A DNA stretch of 64,000 nt from Thalassobacillus devorans MSP14 (lineage in GTDB: Bacteria > Bacillota > Bacilli > Bacillales > Halobacillaceae). Location of the stretch: NCBI RefSeq assembly GCF_000496835.1, contig NZ_KI543236.1, positions 42,709 through 106,708 on the forward strand, in the 5' to 3' direction. The translations under genes were made by a program, and so were the position numbers. The notes under the pieces are model-generated. The model did no database searches, was not told the DNA's origin, and saw nothing but the letters and a program-made list of their open reading frames with translations. Below, piece by piece: positions 7,145-15,990 of the stretch (the stretch's first letter is position 1; every line of letters begins with the position of its first letter).

Positions 7145-10009
7145 TTGTCAAACAATGGGTCACTAGAAAGCTTTTGGGACAACTTTCACGGCCCCAATAC
7201 GGGGTACATCGAAGAACAATATGAACTTTATACCGAAGACCCTGATGCCGTCGATCCTTCTTTAAAGGAAATGTTCGATGAGCATGGGGCGCCTGTCTGG
7301 ATGGAAGCCGGAGCCGAACGCACTACAAGCAATGGCGCCGCTGCACCATCGGAACAGGATATTGCAAAAGTGACCTCAGCATATAAACTTGTTGAGGCTA
7401 TTCGTCGTCATGGACACTTAGAAGCGGATATTTATGCCGTTGGGGGGAAAGAGCGGTATTCAGAGCTTCTTGATCCGGCTACCTACAATTTGACTGAACA
7501 AGACTTAGAAGCCATCCCGGCGAACTGGGTATGGCCGGATTCCCCAGTCAAATTAAAAAATGCTTTACAGGTCGTAAAAACGCTGAAAGAGCGTTATGCA
7601 GGTACAATTTCCTTTGAATACGACCATGTAAATAATGAAGAAGAGCGGCAATGGCTGCAAGATAAGGTTGACACTGGCTCCTTCGTTGTTTCTTTGAGCG
7701 ACGAAGAAAAGAAACAGTTGTTGAACCGGTTATTGGACGTTGAAGGGTTCGAGAATTTCCTCGCTAAAACTTTCGTCGGGCAGAAGCGTTTCTCGATTGA
7801 AGGATTGGATATCATGGTGCCGATGCTTGAACATATCATCCAGTCTTCTTACGCTGACGAAACGGAACATATCATGATGGGTATGGCACACCGTGGACGT
7901 TTGAACGTACTTGCTCATATTCTCGGCAAGCCATATGATAAGATCTTTTCCGAATTCCATCACTCCCCGGACAAAGAACTGGTACCGTCAGAAGGTTCGA
8001 TGGGAATCAACTATGGCTGGACCGGGGATGTTAAATATCACTTTGGGGCACGCCGGGAAATAAAAAATGGGGAACAGCATTCCACGCGAGTAACGCTAGC
8101 CCATAATCCGTCGCATTTGGAGTTTGTCAACCCTGTTGTCCAGGGATTCACAAGGGCAGCACAGGATGACCGTTCGGAAGCGGGATATCCGAAACATATT
8201 CAGGATAAAGCTTTTGGCATCGTGATTCACGGAGACGCTGCATTTATCGGAGAAGGCGTAGTTGCGGAAACCTTGAACATGAGTGACTTGCCTGGCTACC
8301 GTGCAGGCGGTACGCTTCATGTGATTGCTAATAACCTTGTCGGGTTTACCACGGATCGTGAACACGGACGTTCTACTAGGTATGCCAGTGACTTAGCAAA
8401 AGGATTTGAAATTCCGGTGGTCCATGTCAACGCCGATGATCCGATTGCATGTCTATCAGCAGCGGCCCTGGCTTATGAATACCGGATGAAATTCCACAAA
8501 GACTTTTTAATTGACTTGGTCGGTTACCGTCGTTACGGTCATAACGAAATGGATGAACCCCGTGCAACACAGCCGCACCTATATAAGGAAATTGATAATC
8601 ATTCTACCGCTGCAACTATTTATCAGGAAAGACTGCAGCAGGAAGGTGTCATCAAAGAAGAAGACTTCAAAGAGATGAAAGAAAAAGGCGAAAATAAACT
8701 TCGTGAGCTTTATCAGAACATGAAGGAAAATGAAACAGCTGAACCTGAAGCGGAGAAGCGCCCGGAAGCAGTAGAAAACACGTTGGAAGAGATTGAAACA
8801 GCTGTTGATTTTGAACGTTTAAAAGCTTTAAACGAAGGCATGTTGAAGCGCCCGGAAGGCTTCAATGGCTTTAAAAAGCTGGAAAAAATCTTGCAGCGTA
8901 GAAGCAAGATGCTGGAAGATGGCGGTAAAGTGGACTGGGCTACAGCAGAAGCTTTGGCATTTGCTTCCATTTTAGAAGATGGCTTGCCGATACGGCTTAC
9001 TGGTCAGGATAGTGAACGTGGTACATTCGCTCATCGTCATATGGTACTTCACGATGTCGAAACAGGGGAAACATATAATCCACTGCACGGCTTGGAGCAG
9101 GCGAATGCATCATTCGCTATTCACAATAGCCCACTTTCCGAAGCAGGTGTGTTAGGGTTTGAGTATGGCTATAGTGTCCAGGCACCAGAATCGCTTGTAT
9201 TATGGGAAGCACAGTTTGGTGACTTTGCCAATGCCGGACAAGTTATTTTTGATCAATTCGTAGCAGCTGGTCGAGCGAAATGGGGAGAGAAGACAAGCAT
9301 GGTCTTCTTATTGCCTCATGGTTATGAAGGTCAGGGACCAGAGCATTCCAGTGCGCGTTTGGAACGTTTCTTACAGCTGGCAGCAGAAAACAACTGGACG
9401 GTTGCAAATGTGACGTCAGCTGCCCAATACTTCCACTTATTGCGCAGACAAGCTGCCATCAGCGGTAAAGAAGAAGCTCGTCCATTGGTGTTGATGACTC
9501 CTAAGAGTCTATTACGGAACCAGCGTATAGCTGATCCGGGTGAACGTTTCAGTGAAGGAAAATTCAACACTATCACCCGTCAGCCTGGTTTAAGTGAAAA
9601 TAAGGAAAAAGTAAAAACTTTACTGATCGGAAGCGGAAAAATCATGGTCGAGATAGAAGATGCTACAGAAAAGGCAGAAGGCCAAAACTTTGATACGATT
9701 GCAGGTGTCAGGGTCGAGCAAATTTATCCATTCCCTGATCAGCGCTTGAAAGAAATCATGGATGAATATCCGAACTTAGAAGAATTGGTATGGGTACAGG
9801 AAGAACCTCAGAATATGGGAAGCTGGTACTTCGTCGAGGGTATCCTCCATCGATTACTAAATAAAGGCCAAATCCACCGTTATGTCGGACGTCCACATCG
9901 TGCTTCTCCGTCAGTCGGTGAGCCAAACATCCACAAGACAGAACAAAAACGTATCATCAATGAAGCACTTATGATGTCTAAAGGAGGAGATTCAAGTGAA
10001 AGAAATTAA
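7145..10009 (+). CDS. odhA: 2-oxoglutarate dehydrogenase E1 component
   Basis: A 954-residue thiamine-diphosphate enzyme of the TCA cycle that decarboxylates 2-oxoglutarate and transfers succinyl to the lipoyl group of OdhB. The N-terminus (SLESFWDNFHGPNTGYIEEQ) is the E1-specific E2-binding segment. HIMMGMAHRGRLNVL and GDAAFIGEGVVAETLNMS are the ThDP-binding parts, and GYEGQGPEHSSARLERFLQ is the classical E1o signature. I choose TTG 7145 because GGGGGT is correctly spaced; ATG 7130 is in frame but has no ribosome site. It overlaps odhB by 14 bases. The E3 component is not in this window. Confidence 0.96.
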   Translation: MSNNGSLESFWDNFHGPNTGYIEEQYELYTEDPDAVDPSLKEMFDEHGAPVWMEAGAERTTSNGAAAPSEQDIAKVTSAYKLVEAIRRHGHLEADIYAVGGKERYSELLDPATYNLTEQDLEAIPANWVWPDSPVKLKNALQVVKTLKERYAGTISFEYDHVNNEEERQWLQDKVDTGSFVVSLSDEEKKQLLNRLLDVEGFENFLAKTFVGQKRFSIEGLDIMVPMLEHIIQSSYADETEHIMMGMAHRGRLNVLAHILGKPYDKIFSEFHHSPDKELVPSEGSMGINYGWTGDVKYHFGARREIKNGEQHSTRVTLAHNPSHLEFVNPVVQGFTRAAQDDRSEAGYPKHIQDKAFGIVIHGDAAFIGEGVVAETLNMSDLPGYRAGGTLHVIANNLVGFTTDREHGRSTRYASDLAKGFEIPVVHVNADDPIACLSAAALAYEYRMKFHKDFLIDLVGYRRYGHNEMDEPRATQPHLYKEIDNHSTAATIYQERLQQEGVIKEEDFKEMKEKGENKLRELYQNMKENETAEPEAEKRPEAVENTLEEIETAVDFERLKALNEGMLKRPEGFNGFKKLEKILQRRSKMLEDGGKVDWATAEALAFASILEDGLPIRLTGQDSERGTFAHRHMVLHDVETGETYNPLHGLEQANASFAIHNSPLSEAGVLGFEYGYSVQAPESLVLWEAQFGDFANAGQVIFDQFVAAGRAKWGEKTSMVFLLPHGYEGQGPEHSSARLERFLQLAAENNWTVANVTSAAQYFHLLRRQAAISGKEEARPLVLMTPKSLLRNQRIADPGERFSEGKFNTITRQPGLSENKEKVKTLLIGSGKIMVEIEDATEKAEGQNFDTIAGVRVEQIYPFPDQRLKEIMDEYPNLEELVWVQEEPQNMGSWYFVEGILHRLLNKGQIHRYVGRPHRASPSVGEPNIHKTEQKRIINEALMMSKGGDSSERN

Positions 10010-11282
10010 GGTCCCTGAGTTAGCTGAGTCTATTACAGAAGGAACGATTGCTGAATGGCTTGTCAAAAAGGGAGACAAGGTATCAAAAGGTGATCCGATT
10101 CTGGAACTGGAAACAGATAAAGTCAACGTTGAAGTAAATGCTGATGCCAGCGGAGTTTTGACGGAAATCGTAAAAGATGCCGGAGACGATGTCGAAGTTG
10201 GCGATGTTATTGCCAAAGTCGATGAAAATGGGGAAGCTGGCGGATCTTCTGAAGACTCCTCCGATCAAAAAGAAGAGCCAAAAGAAGAGAAGAAAGAAGA
10301 AGCTAAGCAGGAAAAGAAAGAAGAACCAAAAGAGAAAGAAGAAAAAACTGCTGAGAAAGAAAGCGGAAAAGGCGATGTCGTAGCAACTCCTGCTGCAAGA
10401 AAACGCGCCCGTGAACTGGGGATCGATCTTAGTGAAATCAGTGCCCGCGATCCATTAGGCCGTATCCGACCTGAAGATGTAGATGCTGCTGCCAGTGGTT
10501 CTCAAGAAAAAGAAACGAAGCAGGAAGCTCCTAAGAAAGAGAAAAAAGCAGAGAAAAATAATGAAAAAACAGAATTCGATAAGCCGGTCGAGCGTGTGAA
10601 AATGTCTCGTCGTCGTCAGACGATTGCAAAGCGCCTGGTTGAAGCGCAACAAAACTCTGCGATGCTGACCACGTTCAATGAAGTAGACATGTCTGCGGTC
10701 ATGCAGCTGCGCAAAGAACGTAAAGAAGACTTCCAACAGAAACATGATATCAAACTGGGCTTCATGTCCTTCTTCACAAAGGCTGTTATCGGTGCCTTGA
10801 AAGAATTCCCACTGTTAAATGCAGAAATTCAAGGAAATGAAATCGTGAAAAAGAAATTCTATGACATCGGTATGGCTGTATCCACGGATGAAGGTCTGGT
10901 CGTACCAGTAATCCGTGATGCAGATCGTTTAGGCTTTGCAGGCATTGAAAAAGATATTTCACGTCTCGCCAAGAAAGCGATCAACAAAGAATTGCAGTTA
11001 GATGAACTGCAAGGCGGTTCGTTCACGATTACTAACGGAGGTACTTTCGGTTCCATGCTTTCCACACCGATTTTGAATGCGCCGCAAGTAGGTATCCTTG
11101 GTTTGCACAACATTCAAAAACGCGCTATGGTTATGCCGGATGACAGCATTGAGGTTCGCCCGATGATGTATATCGCTCTTTCTTATGACCATCGGATTGT
11201 AGATGGAAAAGAAGCGGTCCAATTCCTGGTACGTGTCAAAGAATTGATCGAAGATCCATACGATCTATTACTGGAAGGTTAA
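9996..11282 (+). CDS. odhB: Dihydrolipoyllysine succinyltransferase (E2 of 2-oxoglutarate dehydrogenase)
   Basis: A 428-residue E2 core. The N-terminal lipoyl domain carries the lipoylated Lys42 in ETDKVNV. A long Lys/Glu-rich linker (about residues 88-128) leads to a peripheral subunit-binding domain (ATPAARKRARELGIDL), a second charged linker, and the catalytic domain ending with the acyltransferase motif SYDHRIVDGKEA. The start is GTG 9996 after AAGGAGGAG, inside the end of odhA, implying translational coupling. Its lipoyl group would be made by the LipM/LipA pair encoded at 2225-4018. Confidence 0.96.
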   Translation: MKEIKVPELAESITEGTIAEWLVKKGDKVSKGDPILELETDKVNVEVNADASGVLTEIVKDAGDDVEVGDVIAKVDENGEAGGSSEDSSDQKEEPKEEKKEEAKQEKKEEPKEKEEKTAEKESGKGDVVATPAARKRARELGIDLSEISARDPLGRIRPEDVDAAASGSQEKETKQEAPKKEKKAEKNNEKTEFDKPVERVKMSRRRQTIAKRLVEAQQNSAMLTTFNEVDMSAVMQLRKERKEDFQQKHDIKLGFMSFFTKAVIGALKEFPLLNAEIQGNEIVKKKFYDIGMAVSTDEGLVVPVIRDADRLGFAGIEKDISRLAKKAINKELQLDELQGGSFTITNGGTFGSMLSTPILNAPQVGILGLHNIQKRAMVMPDDSIEVRPMMYIALSYDHRIVDGKEAVQFLVRVKELIEDPYDLLLEG

Positions 11283-11290
11283 AACTTTGT

Positions 11291-11329
11291 GAATCCTCGT
11301 CATCGAATGTGGCGGGGATTCGCTTTTTC
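11291..11329 (+). terminator. Intrinsic terminator of odhAB
   Basis: An imperfect GAATCC...GGATTC stem with extra G-C pairs, then CTTTTT. Confidence 0.7.
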
Positions 11330-11367
11330 TGATACATTGTAAGTACCAATAGGAAAGGTGGGATCAT

Positions 11368-11607
11368 ATGAAGACACCGCGTTCTTTCAACATGATTATA
11401 TACCCGAAGAAAACAATCTCCATAAATGGAGCAATTTATGATGTTGATCTCACCCATGATGAATTTCTGAATGAGTTCATGGACTGGGTCGAGTCTAAGG
11501 GCTGGTCTTTTATGGGGCTGACAGAAGTGACATCAGCAGAAAAAGCGAGTGAAGAGCTTCTTTCACAAATGAAAGCCGAGAGTAACGAGGAAAATGAAGA
11601 GGATTAA
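11368..11607 (+). CDS. Uncharacterised 79-residue protein
   Basis: An ATG with AAAGGTGGG upstream. It is a small soluble alpha/beta-looking protein: an N-terminal beta-rich part (NMIIYPKKTISINGAIYDVD), then a helical acidic part (DEFLNEFMDWVESKGWSFMGL), ending in a Glu-rich tail. No membrane segment, Cys motif or known family is recognised. It has its own terminator and follows odhAB by 85 bases. Confidence 0.6.
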   Translation: MKTPRSFNMIIYPKKTISINGAIYDVDLTHDEFLNEFMDWVESKGWSFMGLTEVTSAEKASEELLSQMKAESNEENEED

Positions 11608-11624
11608 TAATACGTGTACAGCAT

Positions 11625-11657
11625 ACATCTCATGGGTTTTGCCATGGGGTGTTTTTT
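11625..11657 (+). terminator. Intrinsic terminator of the 79-residue gene
   Basis: An eleven-pair stem with several G-U pairs (ACATCTCATGG/CCATGGGGTGT), then T6. Confidence 0.65.
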
Positions 11658-11687
11658 ATTTAGCTTAAATGGTGTGTAAGAGAAGAA

Positions 11688-11818
11688 AGGAGGTAAGATA
11701 GGCCATTCGCTCGATTCCGTATGAAGAGCAAGGGTTCTCTTTTTTTATTGAGACCTCCAATAAATTTAATAGAATAGAGTCCAGGCTAAATGAATCATTG
11801 TCAAATCAAGTTTTTTAA
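11688..11818 (+). other. Strong Shine-Dalgarno without a canonical start; possible decayed small ORF
   Basis: In the ~310-base gap before yhbH, AAAGGAGGT (11686-11694) is a near-perfect ribosome site but no ATG, GTG or TTG follows at a usable distance. From ATT 11705 an open frame of 37 codons runs to TAA 11816 (IRSIPYEEQGFSFFIETSNK then more). The GGAGGT is also complementary to ACCTCC at 11753-11758, so it may instead be part of an RNA hairpin. Nothing else is visible in this gap. Confidence 0.3.
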
Positions 11819-11930
11819 GGCCTATAGGTGGAATATGAATGGTATTTTTTTAAATTAATAGTCTGAATATTTAATCAAAATCGACAAACCTGCATAGAAT
11901 AGAATAATACTATAGCAGGAGGGGATGACG

Positions 11931-13091
11931 TTGGCTGAAGAGAAGAATTTTGTGATTGCAGAAGAAAATTGGTCCCTCCACCGAAAAGGACATGACGACC
12001 AGAAGCGCCATCAGGAAAAAGTTCAGGAGGCCATGAAGAATCAACTCCCAGATTTGATCACCGAAGAAAACATCATCATGTCTAAGGGCAAACATGTTGT
12101 TAAGATACCAATTCGATCACTGGATGAATATAAGATTCGTTACAATCATGATAAGAATAAACATGTTGGTCAGGGGGATGGAGACAGTCAAGTAGGCGAT
12201 GTCGTAGCGCGAGACGGATCTGGAGACAAGAAAGCAGGAAAAGGTGAAGGAGCAGGAGACCAGGCTGGGGAAGACTATTATGAAGCTGAAATCAGTCTTG
12301 CTGAGTTGGAAGAAGCATTATTTAAAGAATTAGAACTTCCGAACCTGGAAGAAAAAGAGAAAGATAATATTGTTACCACGGATATTGAGTTCAGCGATGT
12401 CAGGAAAACAGGACTGACTGGAAATATTGATAAGAGACGTACGATGCTCGAAGCCTTTAAACGTAACGCCATGAAAGGTACTTCCTCGTTTGCACCGATT
12501 TATCCCGAGGATGTCCGTTACAAAACATGGAATGATGTTATAAAGCCTGAATCGAAAGCAGTAGTCATCGCGATGATGGATACGTCAGGTTCGATGGGAT
12601 TATGGGAAAAATATATGGCAAGAAGCTTCTTCTTCTGGATGAACCGCTTTTTGAAGTCAAAATATGAGACAGTGGATATTGAATTCATCGCTCATCATAC
12701 AGAAGCGAAAGTAGTCAGCGAAGATGATTTCTTCTCCAAAGGGGAAAGCGGTGGAACGATTTGTTCTTCTGCTTATCGTAAAGCACTTGAGCTGATCGAT
12801 CAAAAATATTCTCCAGAGCGTTATAATATCTATCCTTTTCATTTTTCAGACGGAGATAACCTAACCTCAGACAACAAACGTTGCATTCAGCTTATCGAGG
12901 AGCTTTTGAAGGTATCCAGTCTATTCGGATACGGGGAAGTGAACCAGTATAATCGCCATTCCAGTTTAATGCAGGTCTATAAAAAAATAGAACATCCGAA
13001 GTTCAGTTATTATGTATTACGGAAAAAAGCCGATGTGCTTTATGCTATGCAGAAGTTCTTAAGTGGAAAAGAAGAAGAAATGACCGTTTAA
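11931..13091 (+). CDS. yhbH: Sporulation protein YhbH (DUF444 family)
   Basis: A 386-residue DUF444 protein. TTG 11931 is eight bases from GGAGG; ATG 11925 is too close to it. Diagnostic stretches are [20 protein letters not shown] near the start, [20 protein letters not shown], and a C-terminal von Willebrand-A-like domain with [10 protein letters not shown], a DxSxS metal-site motif. The family travels with PrkA (YeaG/YeaH in E. coli), and YhbH is needed for sporulation in Bacillus. The gene is separated from prkA by odhAB here. It is probably its own transcript, ending at a clear hairpin. Confidence 0.9.
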   Translation: MAEEKNFVIAEENWSLHRKGHDDQKRHQEKVQEAMKNQLPDLITEENIIMSKGKHVVKIPIRSLDEYKIRYNHDKNKHVGQGDGDSQVGDVVARDGSGDKKAGKGEGAGDQAGEDYYEAEISLAELEEALFKELELPNLEEKEKDNIVTTDIEFSDVRKTGLTGNIDKRRTMLEAFKRNAMKGTSSFAPIYPEDVRYKTWNDVIKPESKAVVIAMMDTSGSMGLWEKYMARSFFFWMNRFLKSKYETVDIEFIAHHTEAKVVSEDDFFSKGESGGTICSSAYRKALELIDQKYSPERYNIYPFHFSDGDNLTSDNKRCIQLIEELLKVSSLFGYGEVNQYNRHSSLMQVYKKIEHPKFSYYVLRKKADVLYAMQKFLSGKEEEMTV

Positions 13092-13118
13092 CCAGCTCAT
13101 TGAGCTGGTTCTTTTTTG
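13090..13118 (+). terminator. Intrinsic terminator of yhbH
   Basis: AACCAGCTCA/TGAGCTGGTT with almost no loop, then CTTTTTT. It overlaps the yhbH stop codon. Confidence 0.8.
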
Positions 13119-13146
13119 TTTTTTACCATACAGAGAGTGGAATATT

Positions 13147-13174
13147 TTTGCACACAAGAAAAAAAGTCTATAAT
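13147..13174 (+). promoter_or_regulatory. Sigma-A promoter of the K+/H+ antiporter
   Basis: TTTGCA, 16 bases, then a perfect TATAAT, 37 bases before the start codon. Confidence 0.5.
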
Positions 13175-13210
13175 AATATTATTAGCTTTCAGTTGAGGTG
13201 TTGTCAGTAA

Positions 13211-14704
13211 ATGATTCAAGAGGTACTAGAGTCTAATCAAATCATCCTTTTAATCGCATTATTATTAGTAATAAGTGTCGTCGTCACAAAGTTTTCCTCA
13301 CGTCTTGGTGTACCGTCACTGGTTTTGTTCATACTGGTGGGCATGCTGGTGGGGTCAGATGGTCTGGATATCGTCTATTTTGATAATCCTGAACTGGCAC
13401 AAACCATCGGGGTTATTTCCTTAGTGATCATTTTATTTGAAGGTGGTATGCAGACGAAATGGGGCGGTATGAAGAAAGTCCTTGCCCCTTCCATCACATT
13501 AGCCACCATCGGTGTGGTGCTTACCACCAGTATTGTTGCTGTGTTTGTTAAATACATCCTTGGTGCTTCCTGGCTCGAAGCTTTCCTGATCGGTTCGATT
13601 GTAGGTTCCACGGATGCTGCAGCTGTCTTTGCTGTATTGAAAGGGAAAAATATTCGTCATAAGCTCGAAGACACATTGGAAGCGGAGTCAGGGACCAACG
13701 ATCCTATGGCAGTGTTTCTGACGATTACTTTCATCCAGTTGCTGACTGAAGAATCTACCAGTGTCTTCGGCTTAATCGGTCTGTTTTTTTGGCAGATGGG
13801 TCTCGGAGCTGTAGTCGGGGTTGTTCTGGGATACATAGCAAGTTACTCCTTGAATCGTATCAATCTGGACTCCAGTGGCCTGTATCCGCTTTTTGCCATT
13901 TCTTTTGCTTTACTTTCTTACAGTGTCAGCTCCCTCCTGCAAGCCAGTGGTCTGTTGGCTGTGTATGTAACGGCGGTGGTCATCGGTAATGCCGAGCTGG
14001 CTTATCGTTACTCTATCTTGCGCTTCAACGAAGGATTCGGCTGGATGGCTCAAATTCTGATGTTCGTTATTTTAGGTTTGTTTGTTTTCCCTTCGGAAGT
14101 TTTCACTTCGGATATTATGCTGAGAGGATTACTGATCTCCTTGATTCTTATGTTTGTTGCAAGGCCTGCTGCTGTTTATCTGGTACTGGCATTCTTCCGT
14201 TTTACGTATAAAGAAAAAATGCTGATCTCATGGGCGGGACTCCGTGGGGCTGTTCCAATCGTTCTTTCGATATTTCCAATGCTTGCAGAAGTGGAAAACA
14301 GTCAGATGATTTTCAACATAGTCTTCTTTATCGTACTGACGTCAGCTTTGGTTCAGGGCGCGTCCATTACATGGCTTGCCGAGAAGCTTTCTCTTGTTTC
14401 CGATAAACTCAGTAACCCGATTCATTCCCTGGAGCTGATTTCAGTCGGGAGGGCGAACGTTGAAATTATTGAGTTTGACGTCTCGGATAACAACCGGATC
14501 ACCGGTGAGAAGCTGGAAGATATCCAGTTACCGGACAAAGCGCTGATCAATGCAATAATTCGTAATGGCGATATCATCACCCCTTATGGGCAGACGAGAA
14601 TATTAGCCGGCGATACGCTTTATGTAACTGTTTCTAAACAGGTAAAAAAACAAGTGCAACAAGTGTTGAAAGATGTCAGACAAGGAGTGGGAGAGGAGGA
14701 ATAA
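13211..14704 (+). CDS. Potassium/proton antiporter, CPA1 family, NhaP2/CvrA type
   Basis: A 497-residue membrane protein with about 12 membrane segments over residues 1-395 and a cytoplasmic RCK_C (TrkA-C) domain at about 405-490. The Na+/H+-exchanger core is visible: GSIVGSTDAAAVFAVL and EAESGTNDPMAVFLT contain the conserved Asp residues of the ion site, and WAGLRGAVPIVLS is typical of CPA1. The RCK_C domain marks the K+-exporting NhaP2/CvrA branch, and in Firmicutes such domains often bind c-di-AMP; that regulation is inference here. A role in K+ and pH homeostasis under salt stress fits the other ion transporters in the window. Confidence 0.85.
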   Translation: MIQEVLESNQIILLIALLLVISVVVTKFSSRLGVPSLVLFILVGMLVGSDGLDIVYFDNPELAQTIGVISLVIILFEGGMQTKWGGMKKVLAPSITLATIGVVLTTSIVAVFVKYILGASWLEAFLIGSIVGSTDAAAVFAVLKGKNIRHKLEDTLEAESGTNDPMAVFLTITFIQLLTEESTSVFGLIGLFFWQMGLGAVVGVVLGYIASYSLNRINLDSSGLYPLFAISFALLSYSVSSLLQASGLLAVYVTAVVIGNAELAYRYSILRFNEGFGWMAQILMFVILGLFVFPSEVFTSDIMLRGLLISLILMFVARPAAVYLVLAFFRFTYKEKMLISWAGLRGAVPIVLSIFPMLAEVENSQMIFNIVFFIVLTSALVQGASITWLAEKLSLVSDKLSNPIHSLELISVGRANVEIIEFDVSDNNRITGEKLEDIQLPDKALINAIIRNGDIITPYGQTRILAGDTLYVTVSKQVKKQVQQVLKDVRQGVGEEE

Positions 14705-14730
14705 TGGCACTGGATTATAACTTACGTCCC

Positions 14731-14772
14731 TACGAGAAAAGCCGAGCTGAAAACAGCTCGGCTTTTCTCGTA
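14731..14772. terminator. 19-bp perfect palindromic terminator
   Basis: TACGAGAAAAGCCGAGCTG and its exact reverse complement separated by AAAA. The A- and T-runs lie inside the stem, so it can work in either direction. Confidence 0.8.
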
Positions 14773-14990
14773 GCAGCTATGATATTTTTGGTGAATCGTT
14801 ATGATATAAATATTACATGGTTAATTATAAGAAAATGTCATCCATTTGTAAACCCTTTCTCAGAAATTTATACCATTTTTCAGGGTTTATAGCTAAATAA
14901 TCTGACCAGAGGCAGGTATTTGAGGTTTTCATGGGGAATATAACAGAAAGTATTGTAGTGGCGAATGATGTCGAATCAATCGGTTGACAA

Positions 14991-15019
14991 TTGTTTTTTG
15001 ACTATACTTATCCTACAAT
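14991..15019 (+). promoter_or_regulatory. Candidate proC promoter
   Basis: TTGTTT, 17 bases, then TACAAT. A consensus TTGACA (14984-14989) overlaps but is poorly spaced to any -10. The remaining 14773-14980 is AT-rich with no gene seen. Confidence 0.4.
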
Positions 15020-15055
15020 GAAAAAACGGTTTGGTGCTGAAAGGAGAGAAATAAG

Positions 15056-15871
15056 ATGAAGAAACAGATAGGGTTCATCGGATGCGGTAATATGGCCCAG
15101 GCGATGATCCAGGGTATGTTGAAAGCAGAAATTGTTCACAAAGACCAGGTTTCTGCCACAGCTATTACAGATGAAACAATCGAAGGAGCGGCATTCCGTT
15201 TCGATATTGATACATCGAATAACAATAAGCAGTTGGCCAGTGAGAGTGATATATTGTTCCTTGCTGTCAAACCGTATATCTACAAAGAAGTGATGGAAGA
15301 AATCAAATCATATGTAAGGAAAGACGCCATCATTATTACGATTGCGGCGGGCATTACGATTTCTGACATTGAAAGCTCATTTGACCATCAGGTGAAAGTT
15401 ATAAGAACGATGCCGAATACGCCTTCTCTTGTGGGAGAAGGGATGAGTGTCCTGTGCCCAAATAAATATATAACGCCTGATGAGCTTAACGAAGTGCGGG
15501 ATATTTTTGAAAGCTTTGGAAAAGCGGAAGTCATGCCGGAGAAACTGATGGACGCTATGCCTGCTGTGAGTGGATCGGCACCTGCTTATGTGTATATGTT
15601 CATCGAATCGATGGCAGATGGAGCGGTGCAGCAGGGAGTACCGAGAGCTCAGGCATACAAGCTTGCTGCTCAGGCTGTTCTTGGGTCAGCAAAGATGGTA
15701 CTCGAAACCGGGGAGCACCCTGGGAAATTGAAAGATGATGTCTGTACCCCTGGCGGGTCTACGATTGAAGCAGTGACAGCCTTGGAAAGTGCAGGCTTCC
15801 GGGGAGCAATTCAGTCTGCGATGGATGCCTGTACGAAGAGAGCTAAATACTTATCAGGAAGTAAGAAATGA
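15056..15871 (+). CDS. proC: Pyrroline-5-carboxylate reductase
   Basis: A 271-residue enzyme that reduces 1-pyrroline-5-carboxylate to proline with NAD(P)H, the last step of proline synthesis. The N-terminal Rossmann motif is GFIGCGNMAQAMI. The family signature is at about residues 220-242 (HPGKLKDDVCTPGGSTIEA), with SGSAPAYVYMFIE before it. The length is normal. AAAGGAGAG lies upstream of the ATG. It is monocistronic between two clear terminators. Proline is an osmolyte in many halotolerant Bacillaceae; that use here is inference. Confidence 0.95.
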   Translation: MKKQIGFIGCGNMAQAMIQGMLKAEIVHKDQVSATAITDETIEGAAFRFDIDTSNNNKQLASESDILFLAVKPYIYKEVMEEIKSYVRKDAIIITIAAGITISDIESSFDHQVKVIRTMPNTPSLVGEGMSVLCPNKYITPDELNEVRDIFESFGKAEVMPEKLMDAMPAVSGSAPAYVYMFIESMADGAVQQGVPRAQAYKLAAQAVLGSAKMVLETGEHPGKLKDDVCTPGGSTIEAVTALESAGFRGAIQSAMDACTKRAKYLSGSKK

Positions 15872-15872
15872 A

Positions 15873-15900
15873 AGAAGCCGTTTTTCGGCTTTTTTTATTT
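15873..15900 (+). terminator. Intrinsic terminator of proC
   Basis: AGCCG/CGGCT with a T5 loop, then T8. Confidence 0.7.
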
Positions 15901-15920
15901 TTTAAATTGGAAGGGAGGGG

Positions 15921-15949
15921 TTGCACAACCTCCTAAAAACGAATAATAT
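15921..15949 (+). promoter_or_regulatory. Sigma-A promoter of the purine permease
   Basis: TTGCAC, 17 bases, then TAATAT. The -10 lies inside the left PurBox-like sequence. Confidence 0.5.
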
Positions 15950-15978
15950 ATTAAATGTTGTTATTATTATTCGGAAAG
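15935..15978 (+). promoter_or_regulatory. Inverted PurBox pair (candidate PurR operator)
   Basis: AAAAACGAATAAT (15935-15947) and, on the other strand, CTTTCCGAATAAT (15966-15978) each match 11 of 13 positions of the B. subtilis PurBox AWWWCCGAACWWT, with 18 bases between them in the CGAA...TTCG arrangement. The pair covers the -10 and initial transcribed region. Confidence 0.5.
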
Positions 15979-15990
15979 CAAGGTGTTGAT

